NCBI RefSeq assembly: GCF_000764305.2
Contig: NW_025941725.1
Span: 124,001 to 188,000, forward strand
Length of the DNA: 64,000 nt
Direction of reading: 5' to 3'
Source of the DNA: Hyalella azteca
Lineage: Eukaryota; Arthropoda; Malacostraca; Amphipoda; Hyalellidae
Under the pieces are notes generated by a model. It was given only the letters and a program-made list of their open reading frames with translations. It ran no database searches and had not been told where the DNA came from. Both the position numbers and the translations under genes were made by a program. Numbering within the stretch: the stretch's first letter is position 1; each line of letters starts with the position of its first letter. This document shows, piece by piece, positions 37,001-45,318 of this stretch.

Positions 37001-37694
37001 GGTTTTCCCCAAGGAAAGCCTCGTGTTATTTAGCAAAGTGCTTTCTTGACCATTTGCGGAGGTGCTGTACGAATAAATGATCGTATAATAATTTCGTCTG
37101 CTACAAATCTTATAATCCATATATGACACAATTTGACCTGTCCAATTGATCTGAAATTTTGTACAATTGCATAAAGTCAGAGATAATGCATGAATCAATT
37201 GACAGAATGAATAATTTTGAAAATTTACAAAATTTTGATATCATGAAAAAATTTTGAAAAATAATTTTTTTTTATATTTGAAAATAAAATTAGAAATTCA
37301 TTGTACATGTGTAACATCCTAGACACTGTATTCTTCAGAAGTGTTGTCCGTAAAAAGTAATTTTTAAACGTTTAAAAAACGTTTAAAAAATTAATTTTTT
37401 AACGCATATAATTTTAGTGTGTATTGCATGTTTTTTTGAATGTTCACTGTGCGTTTTTTTCCAGAAATTGAAGACGTGGATGGCGACCTCGACATGACTG
37501 TCCCCATGGGGAGCTCAACGATGACCCGCGGTCAGTCCCCACCTCGAGCCTCATCCCCACTCCCGCTCCCCGAAGTCGTACGATACAACACGACACCACG
37601 AGGAATCGTGACGATACGACGGCAGGATAGCGATATTATCGTACCTCCTAGAAGTTTATCGCGAACAAATAACAATCAACTCTTCTATAGCTAG
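3774..37694 (+). CDS. EVA-1/EVA1C-like protein with SUEL lectin domains (whole gene, 7 exons)
   Basis: Joined exons 3774-4005, 30491-30759, 33537-33678, 34818-34964, 35242-35574, 36097-36249 and 37465-37694 give one open frame of about 501 residues; every junction is GT/AG and phases match. Order: signal peptide (residues 1-32), lectin domain 1 (about 90-213, with the family hallmark [16 protein letters not shown]), the second half of lectin domain 2 (about 215-263, [15 protein letters not shown]), a Ser/Pro-rich linker (264-374), a short conserved block (375-425) and a Ser/Pro/Arg-rich C-terminus. EVA-1 proteins are cell-surface co-receptors in axon and cell guidance (known for C. elegans and mammals); that role is inferred here. 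Oddities: the first half of lectin domain 2 and a convincing membrane-spanning exon are not found. Latrophilins share the lectin fold, but no GAIN or 7-TM exons follow. Confidence 0.82.
5062..5071 (+). promoter_or_regulatory. Candidate recursive splice site in eva-1-like intron 1
   Basis: The junction TTGTAG|GTAAAT at 5065/5066 sits behind a 30-nt pyrimidine tract starting near 5030 (CTCCTTCCCGTTTTCTTTTA). It combines a strong acceptor with a donor-like sequence and no exon between, the form of ratcheting points in long insect introns. Confidence 0.4.
5367..5434. other. Imperfect hairpin with 12-bp arms
   Basis: CTGCTAAGCCGG at 5367-5378 is the reverse complement of CCGGCTTAGCAG at 5423-5434, with a 44-nt loop. 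Its GC content is above the neighbouring intron. The function is unknown. Confidence 0.5.
9526..9795. repeat. Two tandem copies of a 135-bp GC-rich unit
   Basis: ACCAGCCCGGCAATCA begins at 9535 and again at 9670. The copies are nearly identical through GGCCCGCCGGTTGCGCTCGA and GAGCTGATTAAT. The composition is unlike the AT-rich intron around it. Confidence 0.85.
10084..10093 (+). promoter_or_regulatory. Candidate recursive splice site in eva-1-like intron 1
   Basis: The junction ATTATAG|GTACTG at 10087/10088 follows CTCTCTATTCTTTTCTTTG. The donor half is weaker than GTAAGT. Confidence 0.3.
13283..13628. repeat. 15-bp minisatellite
   Basis: About 22 copies of CCCGAATCCCCATAT with few variants (CGTAT, ATAAC). 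Because 15 is a multiple of 3, several frames on both strands read as low-complexity repeats such as IPNPH and MGIRD; these are not proteins. Confidence 0.95.
14400..14960. repeat. Degenerate CT-rich repeats
   Basis: Diverged repeats of TCTGTCTACTCCACC, CCGTCTGCCCG and similar, dense at 14430-14580 and sparser to 14960. They leave open frames rich in Ser, Leu and Pro that are not genes. Confidence 0.55.
16440..16760. other. GC-richer island in eva-1-like intron 1
   Basis: Raised GC and CpG content, including a CACGTG E-box at 16725 and a TGTTTAC forkhead-like motif near 16611 (as TTGTTTAT). No open frame resembles a protein. Possibly a conserved regulatory element. Confidence 0.3.
17762..17790. 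other. Perfect hairpin, 14-bp arms
   Basis: GTTTTCAAAAGCCA at 17762-17775 is followed after one base by its exact reverse complement at 17777-17790. Confidence 0.8.
18450..18760. other. GC-richer island in eva-1-like intron 1
   Basis: Contains GCGGCGCCATCTTCGAGG near 18523 and AGCGGCCCCGTG near 18601, in contrast to AT-rich flanks. No gene is recognised. Confidence 0.3.
19302..19311 (+). promoter_or_regulatory. Weak candidate recursive splice site in eva-1-like intron 1
   Basis: The junction TTTTAG|GTAAAA at 19305/19306 follows a broken pyrimidine tract (TTTCTCGCATGTCTTGTG), so the acceptor half is only moderate. It lies 0.8 kb before the stronger site at 20114. Confidence 0.2.
20090..20120 (+). 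promoter_or_regulatory. Strong acceptor joined to a donor-like GTATGG (candidate recursive splice site)
   Basis: A run of about 16 T, then GTTTCAG|GTATGG with the junction at 20114/20115. This is the strongest 3' splice site seen inside intron 1, and no plausible in-phase coding exon follows it. Confidence 0.4.
23236..23500. repeat. Diverged repeats of about 60-90 bp
   Basis: Recurring pieces such as AAGTTCTAAGCGTGTTATCT, CTCAAAATCCCAAACTCCCA and AGGTTCTGA occur in tandem order, with poor conservation between copies. Confidence 0.5.
23899..24040. repeat. 32-bp minisatellite
   Basis: About 4.5 copies of a unit containing TATAGTGTTCATCATTGTCA and GTGTTCACACGC; the second copy is internally shortened. 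Confidence 0.85.
25380..25535. repeat. 20-21-bp minisatellite
   Basis: About 7 copies of CTCCCTCGTCCTAACTGCAC or its CCAT variant, grading into diverged copies (CTCGAACTGCA) at both ends. Confidence 0.9.
26185..27722. repeat. Composite duplication: diverged ~75-bp repeats plus two copies of a 0.46-kb block
   Basis: A block at about 26340-26803 recurs at about 27257-27722 at high identity, from the AATGGTAAA start to TTAAATTAGCTTGTTAT. Each copy is preceded by tandem units with GAGCTCGAACGCGATTTCAG, GAGACTTCGAACGC and ACGTTTTTATAAA (about 2 before the first, 6 before the second). The whole looks like one segment duplicated after the short repeats had expanded. No transposase or reverse transcriptase is seen. 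Confidence 0.85.
27723..27965. other. GC-richer island after the composite duplication
   Basis: The CpG-rich stretch starts abruptly at the end of the duplicated block. A 62-codon minus-strand frame (27750-27938) crosses it but resembles no family. It could be a conserved element or unique flanking DNA. Confidence 0.3.
30020..30442. repeat. 37-bp minisatellite next to the eva-1-like exon 2 acceptor
   Basis: About 11 copies of a unit made of CTTTCTTCACCCTTAACGCG then GTGCCTGATAGCGGTGT. It ends about 50 bp before the exon 2 acceptor, inside the zone where the branch point should lie. Older copies at the left end are diverged. Confidence 0.92.
30491..30759 (+). CDS. eva-1-like exon 2: first half of SUEL lectin domain 1
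   Basis: The acceptor CCGTGCAG at 30483-30490 restores an Ala codon with exon 1 (phase 1). It encodes [20 protein letters not shown] followed by VLYAHYGRP, the conserved start and YGR motif of SUEL/rhamnose-binding lectin domains, then a long Ser/Pro-rich loop and ECQMPNAQ. The donor is GTGAG in phase 0. The local GC content is far above the flanks. The acceptor lies about 50 bp after a 37-bp minisatellite. Confidence 0.88.
30760..33536 (+). other. Intron 2 of the eva-1-like gene
   Basis: Phase-0 intron of 2.8 kb. Apart from the minisatellite at 32.7-33.3 kb and repeated acceptor-like motifs at 33.37-33.54 kb, I see nothing in it. Confidence 0.75.
32715..33320. repeat. 16-17-bp minisatellite
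   Basis: About 36 copies of AGTATTTATTTATTGC, with variants TTGGAAT and TTTCTTTATTGGC. The unit length shifts frame, so the long plus-strand frames ([12 protein letters not shown]) are artefacts. Confidence 0.93.
33365..33545 (+). repeat. Array of acceptor-like TTCAGTATGA motifs before eva-1-like exon 3
   Basis: TTCAGTAT followed by AA or GA occurs near 33373, 33392, 33414, 33511 and at the true acceptor 33531-33540. Spacing is irregular and the copies are diverged. Confidence 0.6.
33537..33678 (+). CDS. eva-1-like exon 3: second half of SUEL lectin domain 1
   Basis: The acceptor TTTCAG ends at 33536. The exon encodes [19 protein letters not shown], then [20 protein letters not shown] and AFKC, the canonical end of a SUEL domain with its conserved cysteines. 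It ends in phase 1 at GTGAGG. Several near-copies of the acceptor plus the exon start lie within the 170 bp upstream. Confidence 0.88.
33911..33954. other. Hairpin with 15-bp perfect arms plus a third arm copy
   Basis: AGTTGAACTATAACA at 33911-33925 pairs with its reverse complement at 33928-33942; TATAGTTCAACT repeats once more at 33943-33954. Confidence 0.8.
34266..34424. repeat. Three tandem copies of a 53-bp unit
   Basis: Units begin ACCCTCACAGCTGATCC at 34266, 34319 and 34372 and end in an AT-rich tail. They lie in the intron where the missing first half of SUEL domain 2 would be expected. Confidence 0.88.
34725..34964 (+). CDS. eva-1-like exon 4: second half of SUEL domain 2, with duplicated 5' part
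   Basis: The core exon is 34818-34964: [18 protein letters not shown], then [17 protein letters not shown] and YMKTVFTC, matching the second half of EVA-1 lectin domain 2. Its first 53 nt are repeated at 34725-34777 with one mismatch (Val to Ala), also behind a TGCAG acceptor. The copies are 93 nt apart and the frame stays open between them, so using the upstream acceptor would add 31 residues without a shift. The 40 nt between copies begin with GT and end with AG but are short for an intron. The preceding half of the domain is not in the 1 kb upstream. Confidence 0.8.
35242..35574 (+). CDS. eva-1-like exon 5: Ser/Pro-rich linker
   Basis: It joins exon 4 in phase 1 to restore Val in CVPRSILKP, which directly follows lectin domain 2 in this family. 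The remaining 100 or so residues are Ser, Pro, Thr and acidic, consistent with a disordered extracellular linker. The donor is GTCG|GTGAGT, phase 1. Confidence 0.82.
36097..36249 (+). CDS. eva-1-like exon 6: conserved block
   Basis: The acceptor TATTGTATTTCAG precedes [18 protein letters not shown], then [20 protein letters not shown] and WMRAVGFVS. The compact, mixed composition suggests a folded juxtamembrane segment. The donor C|GTGAGA is in phase 1. The exon splices in frame directly to 37465, and also to an alternative acceptor at 36639. Confidence 0.78.
36639..36757 (+). CDS. Possible alternative 3' exon with a hydrophobic end (tentative)
   Basis: Behind CCGTGCAG at 36631-36638 the phase-1 frame from eva-1-like exon 6 stays open for 38 codons, giving [12 protein letters not shown] and then [16 protein letters not shown] before TAG at 36755. 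The hydrophobic stretch could be a membrane anchor, which the gene otherwise lacks, but it is short and AT-rich and may be chance. Confidence 0.2.
37465..37694 (+). CDS. eva-1-like exon 7: C-terminus
   Basis: The acceptor TTTTTTTCCAG ends at 37464. With exon 6 it restores Gln and reads [16 protein letters not shown], a Ser/Pro/Arg-rich stretch, and NNNQLFYS before TAG at 37692-37694. It looks like a cytoplasmic tail, with no transmembrane segment in it. The assignment rests on matching phase, strand and the GC rise, not on a recognised domain. Confidence 0.7.
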
Positions 37695-40600
37695 CTCTAG
37701 ATAGGGGCTGAACTTGCGATAATTCTCTTCAATTTGTGCATTTTGTGGCTTGGTGTGAATGTTCTCCAATTCATGCATTTTTCATGTAATGAATGTTAAT
37801 CCCTTCTGTGCTTTAGGTCCCAAAAACCCTGAAACTGAATAGATTATTGTAAAATGTCCTTGTAGGTATGTTATTTGTACAAAAAAATTCTATTTGCCAT
37901 GTATATTACTCATCTTACAGCTTATTCATGTTCATGCTTTGGCTTCTAATCGATGTACCCCTAACCATTTCTCATTAATTCGACACTACCATGAATCCTG
38001 TCTGTTTGCACTTGGAAATTCGAGTTTGACGCAACTCCGGTGTAATTACAAATTCAGTTTACCTATCAAATCTAGAATTCATTTTTAATGGAAAATAAGT
38101 ACATCTTTTACACAACGTTATCGATAGTGAAAAAAAAAACAAGTCTGAAACATCAACTTGTTGATATGATGCCTAGCGCATGAATTTAGTGAAATCCACG
38201 TTGTATTTTATCGTTGTTTAACTAGTTGAAAACATTTTATTTTTCCAAATGGCCAGTCAATTGTCGATAAATATTTCTTATATAAGGTTAATGTAACGAG
38301 CGTTTTAAGGCATCAGCCACATATGTTTTTCGTAACCTGTGCTTCTTGATTGCCAGGTCTTTGATTTGGCGCGATTTTTGATGAAAAATGCTTTTTTAAT
38401 TGATGTTTCTTCTCACTGCTTTTGAAATCAATTGTGAAAACTGAAAGCAATTGTGAAACTATTACTGAAAAGGTCCTGGCTTTAGAATTGAAAAAATTAA
38501 ATGCTTAATCATGCGCAATTAAAATGCTTAATCGTAAAATTCTAGATTATGAAAAATCTAATGTACAAATTCAGAGCATACGCGGGCTTGAACTCTGCAA
38601 TGCATGCAATGGCTTTATCTTCCAATTTAAATAAAATTTTCGATCGTGAAGTTAAATTCACGACGCACATTTTCCATCTAGCAATCAATATAACAGGAAA
38701 GATGTCGAAAATCTACGACATCTAAAGGAAACTTTACAAGAAATCGTTGATGGCTATCTTAACACACTCGTCTGGATTGTATTGGATCCTTATTTGTCTT
38801 TTAGAGAACACTCCTTATGTTCTTTCTTGAATGTGAGAACCCATTTTAAACTGGGGTTTTAAAAATTGTCAAAATTTTAGTGTATTCCACTTCTTCTGTT
38901 ATAGCCTCGGTTTAGTGAACATTCAGTACAGAATATAAAAGGAATGTATTTATGCAACTATTTAGGTTCAGGAAGATCATAATATCTGATACAAAATGAA
39001 TTAGGTATTTTTTAAGCGGATTAGTTAGTTGTAACTATTTGTTTTCTAAATGCTGTCTCTTTTATATCTATTTCTTGAGTAGAGGTGAGTGGAAAATGTT
39101 TAGTTTAGTGCCATTTTCTCGGATGTCTTCTTCAACAAAATTAGTCACTAATATCTGAGTAGGTGTAAAGGTGGTCAATGGTAACAATAATTTTACAATT
39201 CATCTATCATGCTTGTGCCAAATGAAACTTTATTACTCCTAGCTATTTATTTTACGGTGCTAACTCTATGTTTAGTTGTCTATTTTCTGGTGCGGCTCCA
39301 AATTCTTTGAGCAATTATTTTCTGCTGCTACTATGAATATAGATTTCTACATTTTCTGAAGGTAAAACTCTTTTTTGCAATTCTGTCTCGTGGTTTCCAA
39401 ACCGTATAGTACGATTAATTTCTAATTATTAGCTTAGCTTTGTTGCTCGTGTAGTAAATATTCTACGTAAGAATTTCAGCATCTGACATGGATTTTATCC
39501 CAATTATTTCCGCGATATAAATAAATAAAAACTGGTTTAATTAATCATTTTTCGCGATAGAAATTTAACTGAGAAGGAAATTATTTTCATTGAAGTTGTC
39601 ACCTTTCCCGAACTGTTATTGTTCATCTGGCTTATTGTATTTGGTGGTCAATTTTGTTATCTTAAATTTTCGCTTCTCTAATCTTATTTCAGTTTTGAGT
39701 GTAGAAAAATTTTTCACGTCATTCAATGTGAAGAAATTAACACGTTGGTATCTTAACATTTATTGCAGTTATTTTGTCTAGAATTGCAATTATTGCTTTC
39801 ATTTGTTGAAACGATTACTCCTGTTTCATCTGCTTATCATGCAAGTATTTATTCATTGTAAATAGAGTTATTAGTGTTGACTGAAATAACTGATTTTATG
39901 TAATTATTATGGCATTGTTTGTTGTTGGTTGAGTTGGTGCTCTTTTTACATGTTTAAGCCCTCTACGCACACGCGAGTCTCTTCACCACATTAAAAAGTT
40001 CTAATTTCTCTTCGTATAGCGTAAAAACAGAGAAGTTAGCTTTTCTCTTCGAATTGGTATAAAAAAGGGTGTGAAGACGAACGTCTCTGAGGCTCGAACA
40101 AAATTAAATTGATACTTTACGTTTCCAAATTTCGACTAATTTTAAAAATTCCAAACTGGGTCAATTAATATATGAGACCCTCATCAGATGGGTTATATAT
40201 TGTAAAATTTGTTCAAAACTGGTGACTTTCACGCCAATTCTGATGGCGTGATGATGCCATTTTTTGTGCAAAACGGGCGTCACTCTATATATGATTTTAA
40301 AACATTCGATTTAATTTCATTCTTACAATAATGTACTAATATGGTATCACACAGTGTAGCCCTTTTGTCCTATGATGTGGTCTCGAGATTCTAGTGTACC
40401 GAAGGCGATGTGTGCGACGATGTCAATCAATCCTATAACAACGCGAATATCATGATATTAAAGTACGTATTACTTGTAAGTTCTTCTCTCTGAAAACGGG
40501 TAAATGCTTCGAGTTTTGCTGATGAATGAAATGCGTGTCGGCGACTTATATTCTAAGCTGTATTTCTATGGTCTTTTCTAAGCAGGGTAAGTGACGTCAC

Positions 40601-42940
40601 TGTACAGGTATATTTGAAAGTACTTTGAAATACTCTTTTCTCATTATTACAGTGTTAATTTATAATTGCTCATATCAGGCAATCATTTACTTCAGGATGA
40701 GAACAATCATTTGTATTAGAACAATCATTGGCATCAGATCATCAATCTCTTGGTCGGAGTGATGATCACATCTTATCGGATCTGTAATTCAACAGATTTA
40801 TTAATTCATCCAAAGCAATTCCCACACTTCGATTTGAAAAAAAAATTGTAGGTTTTATGATACAGATTTTTTTGCTTCATTTTTTCAGTGCTAATTACTA
40901 TCATAGGCCTTCAAAATTTTTTGTCGTTAAGAACATCCGTTGGTCAGGAACGCTTACTAATCAATAAGAACCTATAATTTTACCAATCAATGAGAACAAT
41001 CAATGAATCATTAAGAATAAGAATAAGTTATCAGGAACATCATTTTCAGATCTAGTTTCAAACCGCATGTTAAAGTCCTTAAGTTTTTCATCTTCAGTAC
41101 GGTAGTTTTCACCACGTGACTTCTTCTATAATACTGGTAGGAATAATACCAATACTGTATCAATACTGGTAGGAATAATATTAATACTGTTAGGAATAAC
41201 ACCAACAAACAGTGTCTCGATCAGTTCTCCGACATGGTGCAGCACTGATAATAATCAAGTTCAATCTAATAGCAATCTCAGCCCGTTAAATCGTTCATAA
41301 GGCCTTCATAAAAAACTTTTTTTTGAGCGCGGCGTTTATGAAAGGTTTTTTATTTTTCTTTTACCATTATTATTCTTGTTAATGCACTTAGCAACGGCTT
41401 TGTAAATGTATTCCTTGTATCCATCTTTTCAATTTTCGAACTCCAACTCCATATGAGCAGTTCTCTTTTTTAATCAAATTGAATTTCCTGCATATTTACT
41501 ACACTTAGTTCCAATGAATATTTCTTCCAAGTTTCGTGTACATAGAAACGCTATTTTTTATCGTTGCCCGTTGCTATTTTTCCTGAAGTCATTTTCTAGT
41601 CCATTGAACCATTTTTGTACAAATGTACATTTTTTATAGCTTATGGCAAAGGCTGAGAATAACGTGTTGCATCTACGTCTGTTTCTAGATAAATAAAGCT
41701 ATTTTTAAGCCCTAAACTGGAAATTAAATTTTAAAAAATATCTGCTTTGCTAGAGAACACTGAAGTTTGATAGTTGGAGTATCCAGTGAAGATACGAAAG
41801 CAATTCTAATTGAAATTAACTGTACAGCAATATCCGCCACTCAATTTCAAAGCAGAAATGTATTCCCTCCAGGTAATTTTTTGAGTTTTCAAAATAATAT
41901 GCGTCGTAATAATTCAATTAAAACTAAGAGCAAATTTTTTTATTTTTGGAGTTGTTAGCACTGTCGATGCGTGATAGGAATTCAATCTTATGTTTGATGG
42001 AAAATACAACAAGTTGGAAATTTACAAATTTAATCTTCTCAAAAATCGTTCATGCCTTCCGATGGGATTTTATCAACGATGTTAGCATTTTGAAAGTTTT
42101 TAATTAATTTCCATTGGAAGAATTATTTCGTATTTATTTTTTTCGAATTGCATTTACGAGCATTGCATTTTTGAAAATGTGTATTAAACACAATTGTGAA
42201 AGTCTTCACAAAAAAGTTATGTCTACAAGTTTGGGTTAAAAAAATATTTATTTGGTAAAATCATTGCACATCGAATTACGTAATCTTACTGTAGTGTAAC
42301 CCATTCGTAATTCTGTACTGTAATTTAAGAGAAAAATTCATTTAGAAAGACGGCGTACGGATAGGAAATAATAAATTGCAATAATGTTGTTAGAATGAAT
42401 TTTTTTATCAACAAATCGTCATCCATACAATAAATTATTTGTGAATATTAGCGGTGCTACAATAATTCTTATTATAATAATTGAGAGCGAGACTAATGGA
42501 AACGAGTGAGCGGTGAAAGCATTACATTATACGATATTAACATAAAAATTTAATTTTTTGTAAGATGCTGTTAATGAAAATCTCAATGATCTCTTGACTT
42601 TCATTTCCTCAGTTCCTTCGCTTAGATGGCACCTGTCATCTTAGGATTCATTCATTCATTAAAGGTTTTATTTCTCAATCATTTACGTCTATCTGAATGA
42701 CTCATTTCTTAATCATTGACGTATACGTGAGAACTTTAGGTTTTCCGCAATATAGGATTTTGCCCCTCATTAACTACATTTACGTTCAAATTGGATTAAA
42801 AATATGCGTTTGTATCAGGTATTATGATTATATCGGAAAAGTGCGGGAATATTACACGCACTGACAAAACGCAAACGGGTCACAAACGCAAGTTACACGT
42901 TCACACACCTTATGCGAGACACTAGAACACTTCGCCGTAT
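37695..42940. other. Intergenic DNA between eva-1-like and K2P genes
   Basis: AT-rich, no gene recognised on either strand. It should hold the eva-1-like 3' UTR (an AATAAA occurs near 38630) and possibly the missing last K2P exon. A CRE-type TGACGTCA lies at 40592-40599. Diverged short repeats (GAACAATCA, ACTGGTAGGAATAATA) occur at 40.69-41.21 kb. Confidence 0.5.
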
Positions 42941-42949
42941 GACGTCCAT

Positions 42950-43160
42950 CAGCCATCCTTGTCCACCGTCTACCAGCCTTCGTCGTCCACCGCCCACCAG
43001 CCTTTATCGTCAGCCATCCACATTCCACCAGCCTTCTTCATCCACCGTCCACCAGCCTTCGTCGTCCACCGTCCACCAGCCTTTATCGTCAGCCATCCAC
43101 CATCCTCCACCAACTGCCGTCCACCAGCCTTCTTCATCCTCCGTCTACCAGCCAAGGCCT
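42950..43160. repeat. 24-bp minisatellite, diverged
   Basis: Units such as CCACCGTCCACCAGCCTTC plus GTCGT recur about 8 times, giving Pro/Ser-rich frames that are not genes. Confidence 0.85.
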
Positions 43161-43800
43161 AGGGAGGTCATCGCGTCGTAACCATATTGCATCTGACCTC
43201 AGGTAGAGGAGCTGAGGCAAGATGCAGTCGCTTGCTTCTCACGTATATAGTAATGGAGCAGAGATGAACCACTGGGAGCGCAGCCGTGCACCACCAACTT
43301 TGTGCACCAATAAGACCTGAATGGAACGCCTTGGATCTCTCCGGACATCCACCAATCAGCCGTAAAACACTTGGCTTTGTCCTCCTCCGGCCTTGCATAG
43401 AACCTGCCGTGCACCACCAGGCCGCGGTTCGAATATGACTTCCGGATATCGTTAAATTACGTAATTTTACGTTCACAGCATCTGATGTTAGGTTTCAGAT
43501 AGCATAGTTCTGCTCCAAAATGTATCGTACTTCGACCAGTGGCCGTTCGACCGAGGGCTGGTTCGACCCACGGCCTAGATACGGACGGCTTGAAGTGTTG
43601 AAGGCTACGTTCCGGAAGGCAGGAATCATGATTGTCCATTACATCCAGGGCAGTCGTGGTCTTTGGCAGGCGACCCGAACCACTAGGTATTGTGCGCCTG
43701 TCTTCGTCACATGTCGAGTCATTTTAAGCATACATCATCTGAGCGAAACACCTTCACTCTCACACGCTCCATCGGCAAGACATTTCAACCGCAAAGACTG
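43161..43800. other. GC-richer stretch, unrecognised
   Basis: Frames of 60-100 codons are open on both strands (43168-43476 minus, 43520-43801 plus) and none resembles a known protein. GC is higher than the surroundings. It could be a decayed mobile element. Confidence 0.3.
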
Positions 43801-44261
43801 AACCCTGAAGCCGTCGCTATTATTCAATAGATATTTAACAACTTAATTATTCAGCGGTTTTTCAGTCTCTCGCTTCACTAGGTTATAATCTAAAAGCCTT
43901 TTTCCCAAAGTTAAGAGCATATCCGACAGGATGATATTCGACTCCCTGCTTCTGTCCACTGGGTTTAATCTCATCACGTACCTCAGCCTGTACAGCAGTG
44001 TACATTGTACAGATTAAAATTCATCCAGCTCTCTTATCCCGTTGATTTTCGATGCGAAAATTCATTGGACTGAATCAAATTGCCACAACGTTCCAACCAT
44101 GAACGTAGCTCACAACTGTTAGCGTTGCTATATAGAATCCCTGCACGCAGATGACGTTCAAACAACGTTGATAACTAATTCATTTCGTTGAAACAGTGTT
44201 AAACCAACGTTATTTCAACGACTGACTAATGGTGGGAATCGGTGAAAAGGACGAAGGCTCC

Positions 44262-44385
44262 GAAGAAAGCAATTGCTACTGTGCCAGTCAATTGCTACTG
44301 TGCCAGTCAATTGCTACTGTGCCAGTCAATTGCTACTGTGCCAGCCAATTGCTACTGTGCCAGTCAATTGCTACTGTGCCAGTCA
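44262..44385. repeat. 19-bp minisatellite
   Basis: About 6.5 copies of CCAGTCAATTGCTACTGTG, one with a single base change (CCAGCCAATT). It is continuous with the next array. Confidence 0.93.
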
Positions 44386-44965
44386 ATATTTATAATTCCT
44401 GCTAGTTTATTTATAATTCCTGTTAGTTTATTTATAATTCCTGTTAGTTTATTTATAATTCCTGCTAGTTTATTTATAATTCCAGCTAGTTTATTTACAA
44501 TTCCAGCTAGTTTATTTATAATTCCTGCTAGTTTATTTATAATTTCTGCTAGTTTATTTACAATTCCTGCTAGTTTATTTACAATTCCTATCAGTTTACG
44601 AGAATTCCTGCTAGTTTATTTATAATTCCTGCAAGTTTATTTAGAATTCCTGTTAGTTTATTGATAATTCCTGTTAGTTTATTTATAATTCCAGTTGCTT
44701 TACTTACAATTCCTGCAGATTTATTTACAATTCCTGCTAGTTTATTTACCATTTCTTCATATTTATTTATAATTCCTGCTAGTTCATTTATAATACCTGT
44801 TAGTTTCTTTACAATTCCAGCTAGTTCATTTATAATTTCTGTTAGTTTTTTTACAGTTCCAGCTAGTTCATATATGATTTCAGTTAGTTTATTTATAATT
44901 CCTGTTAGTTTATTTACAATTTATAATTGCTATTAGTTTATTTACAATTCCTGCTATCTTATCTA
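44385..44965. repeat. 21-bp minisatellite
   Basis: About 27 copies of TAGTTTATTTATAATTCCTG with variable last bases. The 21-bp period keeps a 7-residue repeat (LFIIPAS-like) open, which I treat as an artefact. Confidence 0.93.
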
Positions 44966-45202
44966 ATATTACTGAATTAATATTTTACCTAGTATTTTAT
45001 CCTTCATTCCTAACACATACACCAAATGCTGCAATTTCGTGCCGAGTCTGTATACAGACATACTTTACTGTAAAAAATATTTTAATTTATATTCGAAACT
45101 TCAAGGCTTAAAATTATTATTGTAATCAATGAAATAGTTTCAGTAGTTTGAGTTCGAATAATGTTCACGTAAACTCTAAAATATAATCACAATCTAGCTT
45201 AC

Positions 45203-45318
45203 CTTCATGTGCTGCCAGCTCTCTGCGTATTGCCTCCTCACAAGCTCGATGATGGTAGAGGTAAGGGCGAGACCAACCAAGATATACACCGTGCATACCA
45301 GGATGTATTCTGTGCGCT
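45203..45318 (-). CDS. K2P exon 6: fourth helix
   Basis: The acceptor TTTTGTTCTAG ends at 45319. It encodes [20 protein letters not shown] then [19 protein letters not shown], ending in phase 0 at GTAAGC. An inverted-repeat element begins 12 bp upstream of the acceptor. Confidence 0.9.

Noticed and set aside
44242..44936. LFIIPAS-repeat frames
   Set aside because: The 21-bp period keeps the frame open; no start context, splice sites or flanking domain.
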